A stretch of 64,000 nt of DNA from an uncultured Bacteroidia bacterium (lineage in GTDB: Bacteria > Bacteroidota > Bacteroidia > Bacteroidales > UBA932): NCBI GenBank assembly GCA_902789395.1, contig CADANY010000001.1, positions 62,001-126,000 on the forward strand, written 5' to 3'. Shown piece by piece: positions 16,282-30,000 of the stretch. The stretch's first letter is position 1; each line of letters opens with the position of its first letter. A program made the translations under genes and the position numbers. The notes below the pieces were generated by a model. It was not told the origin of the DNA. It searched no databases and worked only from the letters and a program-made list of their open reading frames with translations.

Positions 16282-16830
16282 ATGGCAGCAATTACGGCAA
16301 TAGCAAGCGGAGCAGCGGCTCTGGGTTCCGCGATCTACGGAGCAATCGCTTCGGCAAAATACAATAACAAGGCTCGGCAACTGATTCAACAACAACGCGA
16401 CGATAACAAGCGTTGGTATGATACGAAGATGAACGAGGACTATACTCAACGGACGGATGCACAGAACGTCATCAATCGTCAGCGGGAACTTCTCAACGAG
16501 CGATACAAGCAAGCAAGGGCGACTAATGTAGTTGCCGGCGGAACTGATGAGTCTGTAGCGATGCAGAAAGCAGCCGCCAACGATGCGATGGCTCAGACGA
16601 TGTCGGATATTGCGGCCAATGCTTCCGCTTACAAGGAAGGGGTCGAGAACGCATATCGTCAACAAGATCAAGCTCTCAATCAGCAACAAGCACAGACCTA
16701 CGCCAATCAAGGAGCGGCCACTGCACAGGCGGCAGGACAAGCCGTCAATGCCGGGGTTAACATGGTCGGGATTGGTTTGCAGAATAATGCCCAGAAAGAG
16801 ATCGACAAGATCGAAAAGAAAAACGCATAA
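16282..16830 (+). CDS. Ejection/internal virion protein candidate, Ala/Gln-rich
   Basis: 182 residues from the ATG at 16282; the longer frame from 16219 runs through the promoter box. N-terminal glycine/alanine hydrophobic segment (AAITAIASGAAALGSAIYGAIASA) suitable for membrane insertion, then a Gln/Asn-rich helical region (QQQRDDNKRW, YRQQDQALNQQQAQTYANQGAATAQAAGQAV). This composition and position resemble the short-tailed phage ejection proteins (gp7/gp20/gp16 type) that leave the head with DNA and form a trans-envelope conduit. First gene of the operon that continues through the giant protein. Confidence 0.6.
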   Translation: MAAITAIASGAAALGSAIYGAIASAKYNNKARQLIQQQRDDNKRWYDTKMNEDYTQRTDAQNVINRQRELLNERYKQARATNVVAGGTDESVAMQKAAANDAMAQTMSDIAANASAYKEGVENAYRQQDQALNQQQAQTYANQGAATAQAAGQAVNAGVNMVGIGLQNNAQKEIDKIEKKNA

Positions 16831-16832
16831 AT

Positions 16833-18074
16833 ATGGCAAAGAAGAAATCACGTCAACAAGAGGCGATTGATGCTGGTCAGACACTGCAACAGAACATAAC
16901 TGATGCGGGGCAACAGTATCAGAATACTATCCAGCAGGCAGGACAAGCATACCAACAGGGTCTTGACAATATCGCCAACAACTATCAGAATTCCGCGAAT
17001 GACGCGATGTCTTCCGTCCAGAGGGCGAACGAAGCCGCAGAACGGGATTTTACCGACATCGCCCAGGATATCAAGAACCAGTATGACGAAGCACAAAGGG
17101 AGAATGCAATCCGGAGCCGTGCGGATCTTAACTCCGCAAAGTATGCCGGAGTAACCGAACTTGCTTCGTCCATCGCCAATCTTATTGGAGTCGGTGCTCT
17201 TGGTGCATCGAATCAGACATACCAGAACTATTCGCAGAACTGGATGCAACGTGCCGATCAAGAGCGCAGAGCGAGACAAGCTAGGATGGATAATATACGC
17301 GAAAGGGAACGCCAACAACGTGCCCAGATCGCTCAACTCCGTCAAGGCGGGGCTAATGCTCTCGCCCAGATGCGTCTCGGTCAAGCCGGCACGGTGGCGG
17401 GCCTTCGTGGGAATGCTCTTCAAGCCGGATACCAATCCGGAAGAGATGCGGCACAAGCCGGATACCAGGCCGGAACCGCTGCCGCTCAAGCGGGATATCA
17501 AGGGACTTTGCAGGGATTGCAGATGGGGATGCATGAAGATCAGATGCGACAATCTGCCGCTCAACACGCAGCAAGTCTGAAAATGCAGGCGGCGGCACAT
17601 GGCTTAAAGTCAGATGGGAAGGGAGGCTATGTTGCAGATCCGAACTCTCCTATTCACAGATCGAGGAGTGGATCTGGGGGCCGTGGTGATGTTTTCTACT
17701 TCTCTCATAATGGAAGGCAGATCCCATATTCAATGACAGATAAAGAGAGGAAGGCTTTTTTGGAAAAGGCATATGCAAAAGTAAAAGACAAGCCTGGATT
17801 TAAGGATGAATATGGAGGAGGTGCAGAAGATAAACTTCGCGATGAAGATGCGAACGGAGTTATTCTCAAGTATGCAGAGCAAGATCCTGAACTCCGAGAC
17901 GAATTATATAACTATACTTCTCCGGAATATAGACAGAGTAGGGACTTGAGCAATCAGGTTAACAGTTTCTTCTCAACTCCTAACGGGACTACAAACCAAT
18001 TATCTAGAACTGCCGCCATTTTCCCAACATCCAGAGAGACCGGTTGGGGCGTGAAAAGGCCGGATGAACAATAA
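16833..18074 (+). CDS. Ejection/internal virion protein candidate, coiled-coil with QAGYQ repeats
   Basis: 413 residues. The first ~330 are helical and Gln/Ala/Asn-rich (ITDAGQQYQNTIQQAGQAYQQ), with a short hydrophobic glycine patch near residue 115 (ELASSIANLIGVGALGAS). Residues ~195-235 contain a small tandem repeat, QAGYQ(S/A)G..AA. The C-terminal part is a more ordered, charged domain (FYFSHNGRQIPYSMTDKERKAFLEKAYAKVKDKPGF). Starts 2 bp after the previous gene. Likely a second ejected protein; a virion assembly chaperone cannot be excluded. Confidence 0.6.
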   Translation: MAKKKSRQQEAIDAGQTLQQNITDAGQQYQNTIQQAGQAYQQGLDNIANNYQNSANDAMSSVQRANEAAERDFTDIAQDIKNQYDEAQRENAIRSRADLNSAKYAGVTELASSIANLIGVGALGASNQTYQNYSQNWMQRADQERRARQARMDNIRERERQQRAQIAQLRQGGANALAQMRLGQAGTVAGLRGNALQAGYQSGRDAAQAGYQAGTAAAQAGYQGTLQGLQMGMHEDQMRQSAAQHAASLKMQAAAHGLKSDGKGGYVADPNSPIHRSRSGSGGRGDVFYFSHNGRQIPYSMTDKERKAFLEKAYAKVKDKPGFKDEYGGGAEDKLRDEDANGVILKYAEQDPELRDELYNYTSPEYRQSRDLSNQVNSFFSTPNGTTNQLSRTAAIFPTSRETGWGVKRPDEQ

Positions 18075-18086
18075 AACTCCTTAAGG

Positions 18087-21000
18087 ATGCCCGATAACAA
18101 CAAGCAATATTATGTCTTTGTACCCGGAGAGGCACAAGGACGTGTCGTCGACTCTGCCGCTTTTGAGGCCGGGAAGGATCTTCTTTACAAATCTTTTCCT
18201 GATGCTCAGGTCAGCGAAATATCTAAGTATAATCCGGAGGATACTGATTATAGGGATAACGATCAATACCAAGTTCTCGTTCCAGGTATGATGTCTCCGA
18301 CAACTATCGATTCTAAAACATTCAATAGCAAGAAGGATGAATTTTTCAAAATGTATCCGGATGCAGAGGTGTCGAGAGTTAGGGACTATTCTGACGATTA
18401 CTGGAGACCGAAGCTACAAGAGGCACAAGCCGCTCTCGCGTCTTTCGACGATGAGAACGGAGAATTCATGACTCAGTATGAGGACGATAGGAGAAATGCC
18501 ACTTCTATGCAACGCGGCATGGGTGCTGCATCCTTGACTGATGCTCAAAAGAATCTGGCAGAAAATCATGAGAAATATGATAACCTCTCAAGTCAGCGTA
18601 ATGCTCTTGGTGAGGCGATATATAACAACCCGATTATTGCCAGAGGTAGAAGACAAGCATATGAGAATGCAGTATCGCTCCGGCAACAATACCTTGATTT
18701 AGCAGATAAAGCCGAATCCGGAGACGAGAGGCGGGATTATAAACGTGCCGCAAAACTTCAAGGTGACGCTGCGGAACTTTTCTCTGCTCCGAGCCAGTTC
18801 GGGAATAGTGATAAGAGCGGATTTGCAAAGTATCTAGACGACTATGCAAAGGGCGCGGTCAATACTTTCTCAGACCGAGATTTCTGGACTCGCGGTCTTA
18901 CTCAAATAGGAAGAGACTTTGATTTGCACGGTATACGTAAAAAGGTGCAAGAAGCAGAAAAGAATAAGGGCGGGGCACTCGAACCGGGTGACTATGACCG
19001 TATCCTTTCTGCCGGAGAAAAGGCTCAACTATTTGCTTTCTATAATCTCGCCTATGCTCAAGCCGACGAAGAAATAGGCCGTGCGAAGGATCTGTCAAGT
19101 GCCTATAGAGCCGGTCAGTCTGCGGCAGAATCTGCCGGGTTTATGGCCGAGTTTGCTCTCGGAACCGGCCTCGGGAATTTGGCAGGGAAGGCTATTCTTA
19201 AAGGATCTACAAATGCGTTTGCCCGCTGGATGGGTGAAGCGATGATGAGCCAAAAGGCTCAAGCTGCAGCCGTGCAGAGCGGCCTTCTTCCGGCCATACA
19301 GAGAACTGGATGGCAACAAGTTGGAAGAAGTGCGGCTCAATCATTGGTTAACGGTGCGATCCGTGCTGGAATCACGCAACCGCTTGGGACCTTGTCTAAT
19401 ATTGCCACCAAGATGAACGAGACAAACGACGACGGAGAACTAAACTCTGTTGGTCGCGGTATCTGGCTTGGTCTCTCGGATGCCTTTATTGAGAACTGGT
19501 CTGAGTCCTTCGGGAATACAATAGACGGTGTGTTTGGTATAGCTGGAGAGGGCATTTCTAAACTCGGGAAAGGATATAAGATAAAAACGAACTTCGGGCA
19601 AATGGCCCGTTGGGCGATGAATTCACCTTTCACACAGACCTTGAAGGAGGCCGGATTCAATGGGTTTATCGGTGAAATGATGGAGGAGTGGGCCGGAAAT
19701 GCCGTCCGTCTCTCTACGGGATTAATGGACAAAGACGAATTCAAGCAATTCGCTTCCATCCAACAACAACTTGAGATGGCCGCATCTTTTGCGCCGATGT
19801 CATTGATTGGTCTTTCTGGGCAGGTCGTCGGTGGAGTAAAACATCGTCAAGAATATAATCGCCTTGCGGAAGAAGCCAAGCAAATTCTCATGAAGAACGG
19901 AGTTTCTCAACCAGAAATAGAAGGTCTTTTCAATACAAGGTGGGCGACATCAGAAGATGTGGCGGCAAAACTCGCTCCATATGCACAGAGAGTCCTCAAT
20001 TCCGGAAGCGAATCAGCCAAGTCTGATTATGGTAAAATATTGAGATTGGCGGAAGAAGCAGGTGCGACTTCATTCAATGACGCGATGGAGGAGATTAAGA
20101 ATGAAGGAAGAAGGAATGAAATACGCGATCAGATTTCCGCTAATACCGGAAAGTTCTGGCAAGACTTTAATTCGCCAGAAGCAAAAGACGAGAACGGCAA
20201 CCCAGAGGTTATCCAACAGGTTAGAGTGATAGAATTCTCGGACGGGACTCGCCAATATGTCATTTCTGGTGCGTCTATTGATAATGGTAACAGAACTTAT
20301 GCGACCATTACCGAAGACGGGAAGCAAGGCTTTATTTCAGACAGAGAAATCAATGATGGACTTGAGAACGGGAGCATCGTTTCTGATAATGAAATGATGT
20401 TGAATGATTATCTCCAGTCCAGGGTTGATGCGTCAGACAAGGACGCTGAAGCACAGAGAATGAATGAAGAAATTCGTCAAAAACTTCTCGATGTAAGGCA
20501 AAGAATTGAGCAGAATCCATCCTTTAATGTTGGAACGGTTGAGTCTCCTTTGAACGCGACTGTAATTCCAGAATCAGTTAATGCGAATGGTCTTACTGCC
20601 ATCTGGAGCGATTCGGAGGGGAACGAGCAGGTGCGAGGATTCACTTGGAAAGAGGTTGGCGATTATCTTGGGATGCCGATCTCGGCAAAGACAGACGCTG
20701 AGTTGAATGAAGAGGCGGCAGAAGTATCAAGACAAGCAGATGCAAGGAAGGAGGAGTATAATGAGATCCCCATCGGATCTCAGATTACCGTCCTTATTGA
20801 TACTGGAGGAGAAACCCCCGAATCTCAAACCTATCGTTTCGGGAAAGCGGTTCACAATGAAGACGAAGACTTCGTGCGTATTTATGTCTTGGATGAAAAC
20901 GGGAATGCTATTACGGACGAAAGAGGTGAAGAACTATGGTTTATTGAAGACATGGTCTCTGGTCTCGATAGTTATAGTGCTCCTTCTTCCGTCGCGTCTG

Positions 21001-24000
21001 CTAACGAGCAGTCTGCGGCTTCCTCTCCTGCCGCTGAACCGGTTAATACTCCATCTGTGCAATCTGCTCAACCAGCCGTCGAAAAATACACCGACGCGAA
21101 TGGCGTGGTTAATAGAACTGCATTCCAAAACACTGAACCGGAAGAGTGGGCGAAGTGGAATGATGAGCAGAACGGTGATGGTGGTATTGATACCCAGCAG
21201 GCTGTGAATGCAAAGATTAAGAAACTGAACAAGGAAGTAAATGAGGTCGATAAGAAACTGGCCGATGAGGATAATCCAGACACTCGCGAGAACCTGAAGA
21301 GTCAGAAGGTAGAACTTGTCAATCGTTTGAATACTTGGCAGAGAGTACTCGATAGTTATAGTGCTCCTTCTTCCGTAGCCCCAGCTACGGAACAGGCAAC
21401 TGCCTCCCCTGCCGCTCCGGTATCGGAGGCAACATCTCAAGATGCAGAGGCTCCGACCTCGTCTGCGGGCGGTCAGAACGAACAGATGACCAGAGAAGAG
21501 ATGGAGTCATTCTTGGACAACATCGATGCCTTGATTGCATCCGCCAGTACGGACGAAGAAAGAGCTATTCTTCTTGAGAATAAACGGAAGATTCTTGAAG
21601 ACTACTACAAGGAGATTGGAACAGAGCAGCCGATTGTCGCGACAAGAGGAGACGTTCTCGATAAATTAGCGGAGAATGGTGTTTCGGAAGAAAACATTAA
21701 GACTGTTGACTCGGAACTAAAATATAGTAAGAAGCATAATCATCTGGTTCGCGGATTCCGCGTAGGCGGCAAGATCTATGTGATTACAGACGATATCGCA
21801 AGTGCAAGAGATGCGAGGTCAACATACATTCATGAGAGACAGCACGGCATTTCGAGTCGAAGAAAATTAGGACGGGCCGTTGCAGACATTCTCAAGTACA
21901 ATAGAGATACTCTTCTCGACTATATATTCAAGTTGAGCGGTGCTGATTATTCGGAATACGAAAGCACATCGGCACTTGGGGATGAGCTTGTGAGTATGGC
22001 CATGGAGGTTGCGTATTCGTCTACCCCTGAAAACCTTGAGGCTAATCTGAGAAGCCTTGGCATAGATAACCAAGAAATTATTAACTTTGTAAAAAGCATA
22101 GACAATGAGCAAAGAAATGATCAATCGCTCTCTAAGGCAAGGGGAGATTCACTTCAACGTAACAATGCCCAAAGAGGTGTCGGACAAGATGGGCGAGATA
22201 GCCAGACGGGACCCGCTGGGGACTTGGGACAACAGGGACGTGGATCTTTCAGAAGCGGCATACAAGGAACTGGAGAGCTCCAAGGAGAACAAGGCGGAAG
22301 AGAAGTAGGCCAATCCGCAGACACTGGCGAGATCCAAGTGGGCGAGCAGAATGACACGGCTACTCCGCAAAACACTGTTATTCTTGAGAGCGAAGATAAT
22401 AATTCCGAAGAATCAAATACTTCTTCAGAAACTATTGAACGCCTTGACTCTGAGGGGATCGCAGCAAACGGAGACGAAGTGCGGTTCAGCGTCCGCTATG
22501 TTCCTACCGATGATCAACAAAGTCAGATAGTCGATGACATTGTCTCGTCAACTGGAGTAAGTAAAGAGAAGGCAGAGCAATGGCTCAAGTCCGAGACATC
22601 CCTTGCCGCTCTCATTCTTAACGGGGAGAATGAGCCGTATCTCAACTATACGGGCGACGATCGGTATAAGGCCATCAAGCAGGACTCCGATTATCCTCAA
22701 GGTACTGTAGACTTCAATAACATCTGCCGTAAACGACTCCCGTTCACGCAGATGTACCAACGCATTCAGAAGGCTTTCCCGAATACCATCATTACTGGTA
22801 GCGACCTTGCAACCATCCGTCAGATCATGAAGGATCACGGCGTCACGGTTGCTTGCGGACTCTGCTATGTAGAAGACAGACGGCAACTCCTTGGCGAGAT
22901 TGCAACCAGCTTCATTGATGAGATGAAGGGAGGGTTCGAGAATTATGCGAAAGGTAGTGAGACTAAACGGAGGAATGCAGAGAAATTCCGTAAACTTCTT
23001 GGGGATGATACGAAGGAAGATCTTTCTATCTATGATCTGATTACCCTTGAGGGATCTTCCAGACTCGCACAAGAGCATCCCGGAATCTATCAGGCATTCC
23101 AGACATTCAATGCTGCCAGAGGGCAACAAGCCGGCAATCTCTTCCAGGGATATGCAGAGTATAAGAGAGAGATTCTCAAATGGAACAAGAAGAAGGTAGC
23201 AAGTGTCAATGCTAATGGTGGCCTTCGAATCTTCTCCTATTCTGACTTCGAAGCACATCACCTTATCGACCTCGTCCAGATAATCCAAGACTGTGCGAGA
23301 AAGGGAGTCATGATCCAGGGCTATACCAAGGTTCCTGCTTTTGCAAGGGCCGTAGCGAATACTGGAATCAAACTTAATCGATCCCTTATCCCTCTTGGCG
23401 ATACTGGAATTGTAGACGGTCAACTGGCATACGATCCGGTAGAAGGTATTGATATCAATGATAAGGACTTCCTCCCGGACAACGACAATATCGGAAACAT
23501 CCTTATCGGTATCAATGATGAGCAGATCCGTCTGGCAATGGCAGATCCGTTCGTTCATTACATCATTCCGTACCACTCCAACCAGAGCGGTGTCCTTCGT
23601 CAAATGAAGCAGACCGGAGCCTGGACGAACTACAAGAATGAGCAGACGGAGAAAGGCCAGAATGTCGGTCACGGTGTAAACATCTATACTGATGTCCTTG
23701 CACCCGCAGAGGCAGAAGGCAATCCGATCAAGAACGAGAGGGAGTTTGTCGAGAGATTCCTCCAAGTATGCAAGGAGAAAGGATGGACTCCTCGTTTTGC
23801 TCGGTTCCTGAACACAGACGAGAACGGAGATTATCTCTATACTCCTGGATACTATAAACTCCTTCTTGACTTCAAACTCTTCGATGCGGACGGAAACATC
23901 CTTCCTCAGAGACCCGTTGTGGCAGAGTTTGACGACGAATTCAATAGGTCTATTCTTGAGGATTATGTCCGTGGCGAGAGAGGAAATGCCGACGAGAGTC

Positions 24001-27000
24001 TGGACGATGTCTACAACGAGATCGTATCCAAACTTGGTCTTTCCGATAGAGAAGCCGACATCAGAAGGACTAATGCAGAGAGTGACAGACTCACTTCCAT
24101 GTTGAATGCTGCAAGAGCCTTGAGGGAAGCAAATGCCACACAGAAACAACCTGTCAGTGCCGAGAGAACCCAAGAGCCGGTAAGCACGACTGATGCCGAG
24201 GAGAGTATTATGTTCTCGCTTTCCCGGAACAATCGTGCGACCATTCAGTCATGGCTCAATAAGCGAGAGGATCTCACAGATGAACAGAGATCTGGGGTGA
24301 TGGATTATCTTGATGGTCTGAAGGATTCCAAGACGCAACTCGCTACGGCAAGATGGTTCGTCAACGGGACGATCCGGATTCCAGAGGATATGAAGAAGGT
24401 AGAGCAAGCCATCTACGTTGCTGGAAGAGCGAAGGTAGATCCGCTCCGTTACTCCTCCCCTATGGAACTTCTGGAGGCTCATGCAGAGTTCAAACCGAAG
24501 GAGGACCGCATCAATCCGGATGAGGTGTCTACCCTTCATCGTGCGGCAGAATATCCCGATCAAGGCATCGTCGTATACGATGTCGATAATACCGAGGAAA
24601 GCCGTCGGAATATGCGGAAGATTATCAATACCCACTTCGGTGAAGACGCTTCTCCTTGGTGTCTGCTTCAGGGAGACGGGAAGGGAAATCTGACGACAGA
24701 CTCAAAGAGATACTGGAGACATTACAGTGCCTATCCAAAGCAGGTTGCTTTCCGTGACGGTAAACTCCTTGCCTTCTCCGCAAACGATACTCATACAAGA
24801 CTCTGGTGGGATCGCCAGGATCAGTCTCACTATGGTATTCCTATGCTTCTGAAGGTTCCCGGAGATGAACTTGGCCGTAGTGCCGACCATATCATTGACG
24901 AGAACGGCAATCTGATTGTTGAGCCGGGAGCCCATATGTATCGCGGCAACAAACAGAACGGAGTCTACGAAGAATGGAGTTCTGACGGAGAGACTTTGTT
25001 GCAAAGAGCAGAGTATAAAGACGGAGTCGAGAATGGAGTCACCGAACAGTGGTATCCGTCCGGGCAGCTCTGGAGAAGGACCGGAATGAAGAACGGCGAA
25101 TATGCCGGGACTTATGAAATGTGGTATGAGAACGGCCAACAGAGATTAATTGTTGAATTCGACGAAAATGGAGATCGGCATGGCACACAAAGGGGTTGGT
25201 ACAAAGACGGGAAACTGCATCAAGAATTCCATTATAATCACGGACAGTTTGATGGAGAACAAAGAGACTACGACGATGACGGAAATTTATCCTCAGTTAG
25301 AAGATACAACAATGGTAATCTAGTCGGATTCGAAGATCACGGTCCGTTCGGTATTGAGAAGAGAGTTACATACACAAGCGACTCAAATAACCATCGTGTT
25401 GTAGAACTGTTCAGACGAAACGGAAGTCTGTCAGAGCGGGCAGAATATGATGGCACTACATTGAATGGAGTCCGAGAAATCTACAATGCTGATGGAGGAA
25501 TCCAGACAAGGGCGAACTATGTGTACGGAGATCGTAACGGATTATTCGAAACGTATCATCCAAATGGGAAACTCTGGGTCCGTGGCGAATATAAGTTCGG
25601 GAATAGAGACGGTATCCATGAGCAATGGGATAAAGATGGCAATTTGATTTCTCGCGTAGAATTTCGGAACGATGAAAAGGTTCGCGACCTGCCGATTGAT
25701 GAATCTGAGGTTAGATTCAGCAAGTCCGTCTTCACCCCGACCGATAAAGGACGGGACGAATCTTCCATGAACTACGCGATGCGTATTGCATATGGCTTCG
25801 ATACAGCATACAATACTGGATCTCGCGGATGGGAGTTCGAGAACGGAGAAGGACAAGAAAGTTCGATGGCATACTCTAGAAAGACGAAGAAAATTCATAT
25901 CTTTGTCAAGGATCAGATGCCAAGCGGAGAAGAGATGGAGATGCTTTGCTTCCACGAATCTCTTCATGCGTGGATGGATCGAATGCCGGCGCGGGAAAAG
26001 GAACAACTTGTTTCGGATTATAATGATGCGGATTTCTTCGTCAATCCAGGTACGAAGGAATTAGTATACGAAGGAATCCGAAATCGTAAGTATCGCGATG
26101 AGGATGTTCCGGAGGAATATCTTACACATACACTGTCCCAAGCGATGGAAATCGGGATGACGCAGAGGATTCTGGATGAAATGCCCGACGCTAGCAGAGA
26201 TTTATTACAAGGACTATTTAATAGCATTGATTACAATGTCGAAGAAGAATCTAACCGAAGAAGAGCGCAGAGAAATGGAGGAGTTCGAGAAGGAACTTCT
26301 ACAGAGTCTGGAGAGCGGGCCGATCTGCGGAACTCCGTGGCTGAACGAGCGGGAGAAGGCGGAGCAAGAGAAGGACGAGAACAAGTAGAAGATTCCGTCC
26401 GTTTCTCGAAGACCACCTCAAACGAAGAACTGTTTGACAAGGCAAAAGAGAGATTCGGTACTACACGGGACATCCGCGAAGCTGGTTATGTCCTCCCCGA
26501 TGGTACAATGCTCGATTTCTCCGGAAGGCATATGGCATCCGGAGACACGTCATACCTTAATGGCGGCAGAACGGTAGACCATCGGGATATCGAGGATCTC
26601 AATTTCGAATCAGACCTAAATACTCCGTCCGGAATCGAGACGAATATGCCCGACTTTATCCGTCGAGGTGCAATCCGCATTGACTCAAATGGACTGATCA
26701 ATCTCTCAGTTAAACCAACCAAGAGTCAGGAATCTGTTCTCCGTAGACTTATTTCCAGGAACGGTTTCATGGCCGTTGATTTCGGTGACGGTAATAGCAC
26801 CCGTGCATATGCAGAGTATGACCGTCCGAATGCAGAAAGGATACTGGGAGACATCTCCGATTACTTCGACTATGGCATCAAGCCGGAAGGAGATGGTGGA
26901 CTTCGTTTCTCCAAGGCAAATCAGACACAGAACGGATTTATCTCCAATGCCGAGGCCGCTCTTGACAAGATCAAGATGGACAAGGCGACTCCGGAGCAGT

Positions 27001-30000
27001 GGATTAAGATGTTGGAGAAGGAAGGCGGATTGAAGGCTGGGGAGGACAAGTGGCTTGGACTTTCCGACTGGTTGAAAGCATCCGACCGAAAGACTCTTAC
27101 CAAACAAGAGATTGCCGACTATATCGCGGAGAACAGAATAGAGATCGAGGAGGTGAACTATTCTGCTAATGTCGATATGGAGGAAGCAGTAAAGAATGAC
27201 ATCCAAGAAACAATCGGGCGTGGGAAAAGTATCGAAGAGTTGCAAGAAGAGATCGACGAGTTGAAAGAATCTGCGGCTCGATTTGATGCTATCGGGGAGA
27301 ACCCCTCCGAAGAAGAGATGGATGACTATCTCACAGAAGCGATGATAGAAGACTATGGCGACGATTTCACCAATGGTTATATTATCGAAGACGGATTTAT
27401 TGATTATAACGTCAGTCCATACGATTTAGATGAGGATGAATTTAATCGGAGCACTTCTGGGACAAGAAAGATAAACGAAACTAGACTAAGTTATACGACA
27501 TCTGGTCTTGACAATAAGCGAGAAATCGCTCTTACTGTCCCGACGATTGACTCCTGGAATGAAAACGATGAAATCCACTTTGGCGATGCCGGGAATGGTC
27601 GTGCCGTTGCATGGATTCGCTTTGGCGATACACGGCTTGAATCTCCGGAGAAGAAGGCCGTAGATTCTTATCTTGCAGAAATGCGAGAGAAATATTCTGC
27701 TATCCCAGGAGAGGAGACAGACCGTATGACTCCAGAGGAGATCTCCCATCTGCAAGAACTCACTGGAAGAGAACTCGATAATCCGAACTCCGGGCCAAAA
27801 GTCCTTGTAATTGATGAGATTCAATCAAAGAGGCATCAGGAAGGAAGGGAGCATGGATACAATGACCAAAGGGTTATTACAACGCTTCAAGAAGAGGAAG
27901 AAGACGCGAAGAGGGCATACGACAACTATATTGAATCCTTAAAGGAGAAGTATGGTGGATTTAACGGCATGTATGGGAATGTCACTGAAGAAGAGAATAG
28001 AAGGGCCGAGGAGTTGAATGATGCCCACATCGCGGCAAGTAATAAGGTATTAAATGCGATCGGCGGTATCCCCGCCGCTCCTTTCGAGAAGAACTGGCAC
28101 GAACTTGCGATGAAGCGTATGCTCCGGCTTGCCGCCGAAGAGGGGTACGATAAGATTGCATGGACTACTGGAGACCAGCAGGCAGAGAGGTATAATATCG
28201 GTACTGCATTATCGAAGATAGAGGCAGAACGGGATAGCGAGGGTTATCACATCATTACTTATGACAAGACAGGTTATCCTTCTGGGGTTGTAAGGCCATA
28301 TTACAATAGTGATGAAGAGGTGCTTGAAACTTTTGGCAAAGATTTAGGTTCACGAATCCTCTCTTCATTAAGCGATGAAGATAGTATAACATTGTCCGGC
28401 GACGACCTCCGCATTGGCGGTGAGGGCATGAAGGGCTTCTACGATGACATCCTTCCTCGCTTCATGAACAAATATGGGAAGAAGTGGGGGGTAAAAGTAG
28501 AAGATATCGATCTGCCCAGAATCTACGATGAGACGGGTCGCCCGCTCACCATGCACTCTGTCCCCGTCACCAAGGAGATGAAAGACTCCGTAATGGAAGG
28601 ACAGTTGATGTTCTCGAAGACATCTGCAAAGACGGAGAGCGGTGAATCTATCAACTTTGAATCTACCGGAGGACTTCCGGAGAAGTCTGGAAGGACATCT
28701 CTTGTCGAGCGGACCTATAGGAAGACCGGGGCATTCTCATTTACTGGAAAGGAAAAGATCGAGAGTGCGGCAGACGTGGCCTATATCTTCAAGGAACTGG
28801 AGACTTCTGCTACTGAGAACTCCTTCATCGTGTTCGTGAAGGACGGAAAGCCGACTATTCTGCACACCGGTATTGGAACAATCGATAGAACAGAGATTGA
28901 TTCCGCACCTATGGTCGCCGGATTGAAGGATTTTGCTCCGGATATGATCTATATGGTTCACAACCATCCTTCCGGAAGAGTCGAGGCATCCACCGCAGAC
29001 GGAAAGGAACTCGATCGGCTTCAGGGCATGGCCGGCGACATTCCGGTTCAAGGTGTTATCATTGACACCGTGACTGGAGAATATGGAGTATTTGATCGTG
29101 AACTTGGTTCTACTCTCATCGATAACAGACATGGCGAAGAGGCCAACGCTATTCCTCTGGAGGTGTTGACCTTCGATAGAATGGTATTCGCCCCCGAGTA
29201 CAGATCAGAGATCGGTAAGAACCAAATAGCAAATGCCGAATCTGTGGCCGCATACCTGTCCGCTCATAGGCTCGGTGATGGAGAGAAGGTCGGAGCCCTT
29301 CTGCTCAACAGGGCCAATCAGGTTGTCGGGAACCTTGTCTTTAACGACAATGTTCTGACGGAAGACAATGCGGAAAGTCTTGCCGGAGACGCGGTCGATG
29401 CAGCAGTAAGAAGTGCAGCATCGTCTGTCATTATCTATGGCGATATGTCTGCCGACAAGAAAACCATCTGGAGTTTCAAGAACAGCATCGATCGTATAGG
29501 TGGTGGCAACGTCCGTTGGCTTGATGCCGTTAAAGTTGAAGGCAATCATACCAAAAGTCTTGCTGAAGGGACGCTGATGGATGACGGAGAAAACAAAAGC
29601 GAGATATTATCTCATGTCAATGATAGACTTGATCAAATATCTCGCATAAGTCAGACTCCATCTTCAATATCCAAAACCGGAAACCAGGGCGAGATTATCC
29701 CCACCGAAACAGGTGGCCGCGAAGGTGTGGAATCCGATACAAATGTAGGCAATAATATTGATATTCCAAACCAACTTGTCAAAAAAACCGCAGATTTCAT
29801 CAATCAACTAACGTACGACAATAGCATCGATGCAAACAATTATATCGAGAAACTGATCAACGCACTTGGATACAAGGTGATGAATCAACACTCTGGATAT
29901 GTTCGATTCGAGAATAAAGACGGAGAATCTGTATTCCTTCGTCTGTCTGATCATCGTGCCCACGCAAGAAACCAGATCGGTATAAAAGCAGACAATAAGT

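Noticed and set aside
22548..24173. A 541-codon antisense frame inside the giant gene
   Set aside because: Pure shadow of the sense coding sequence; the sense frame is conserved in pattern and continuous through it.
29212..29460. Second active JAMM domain after the RadC-like one
   Set aside because: The stretch GEKVGALLLNRANQVVGNL resembles the JAB fold but lacks the HxHx7SxxD residues, so it is listed only as degenerate.
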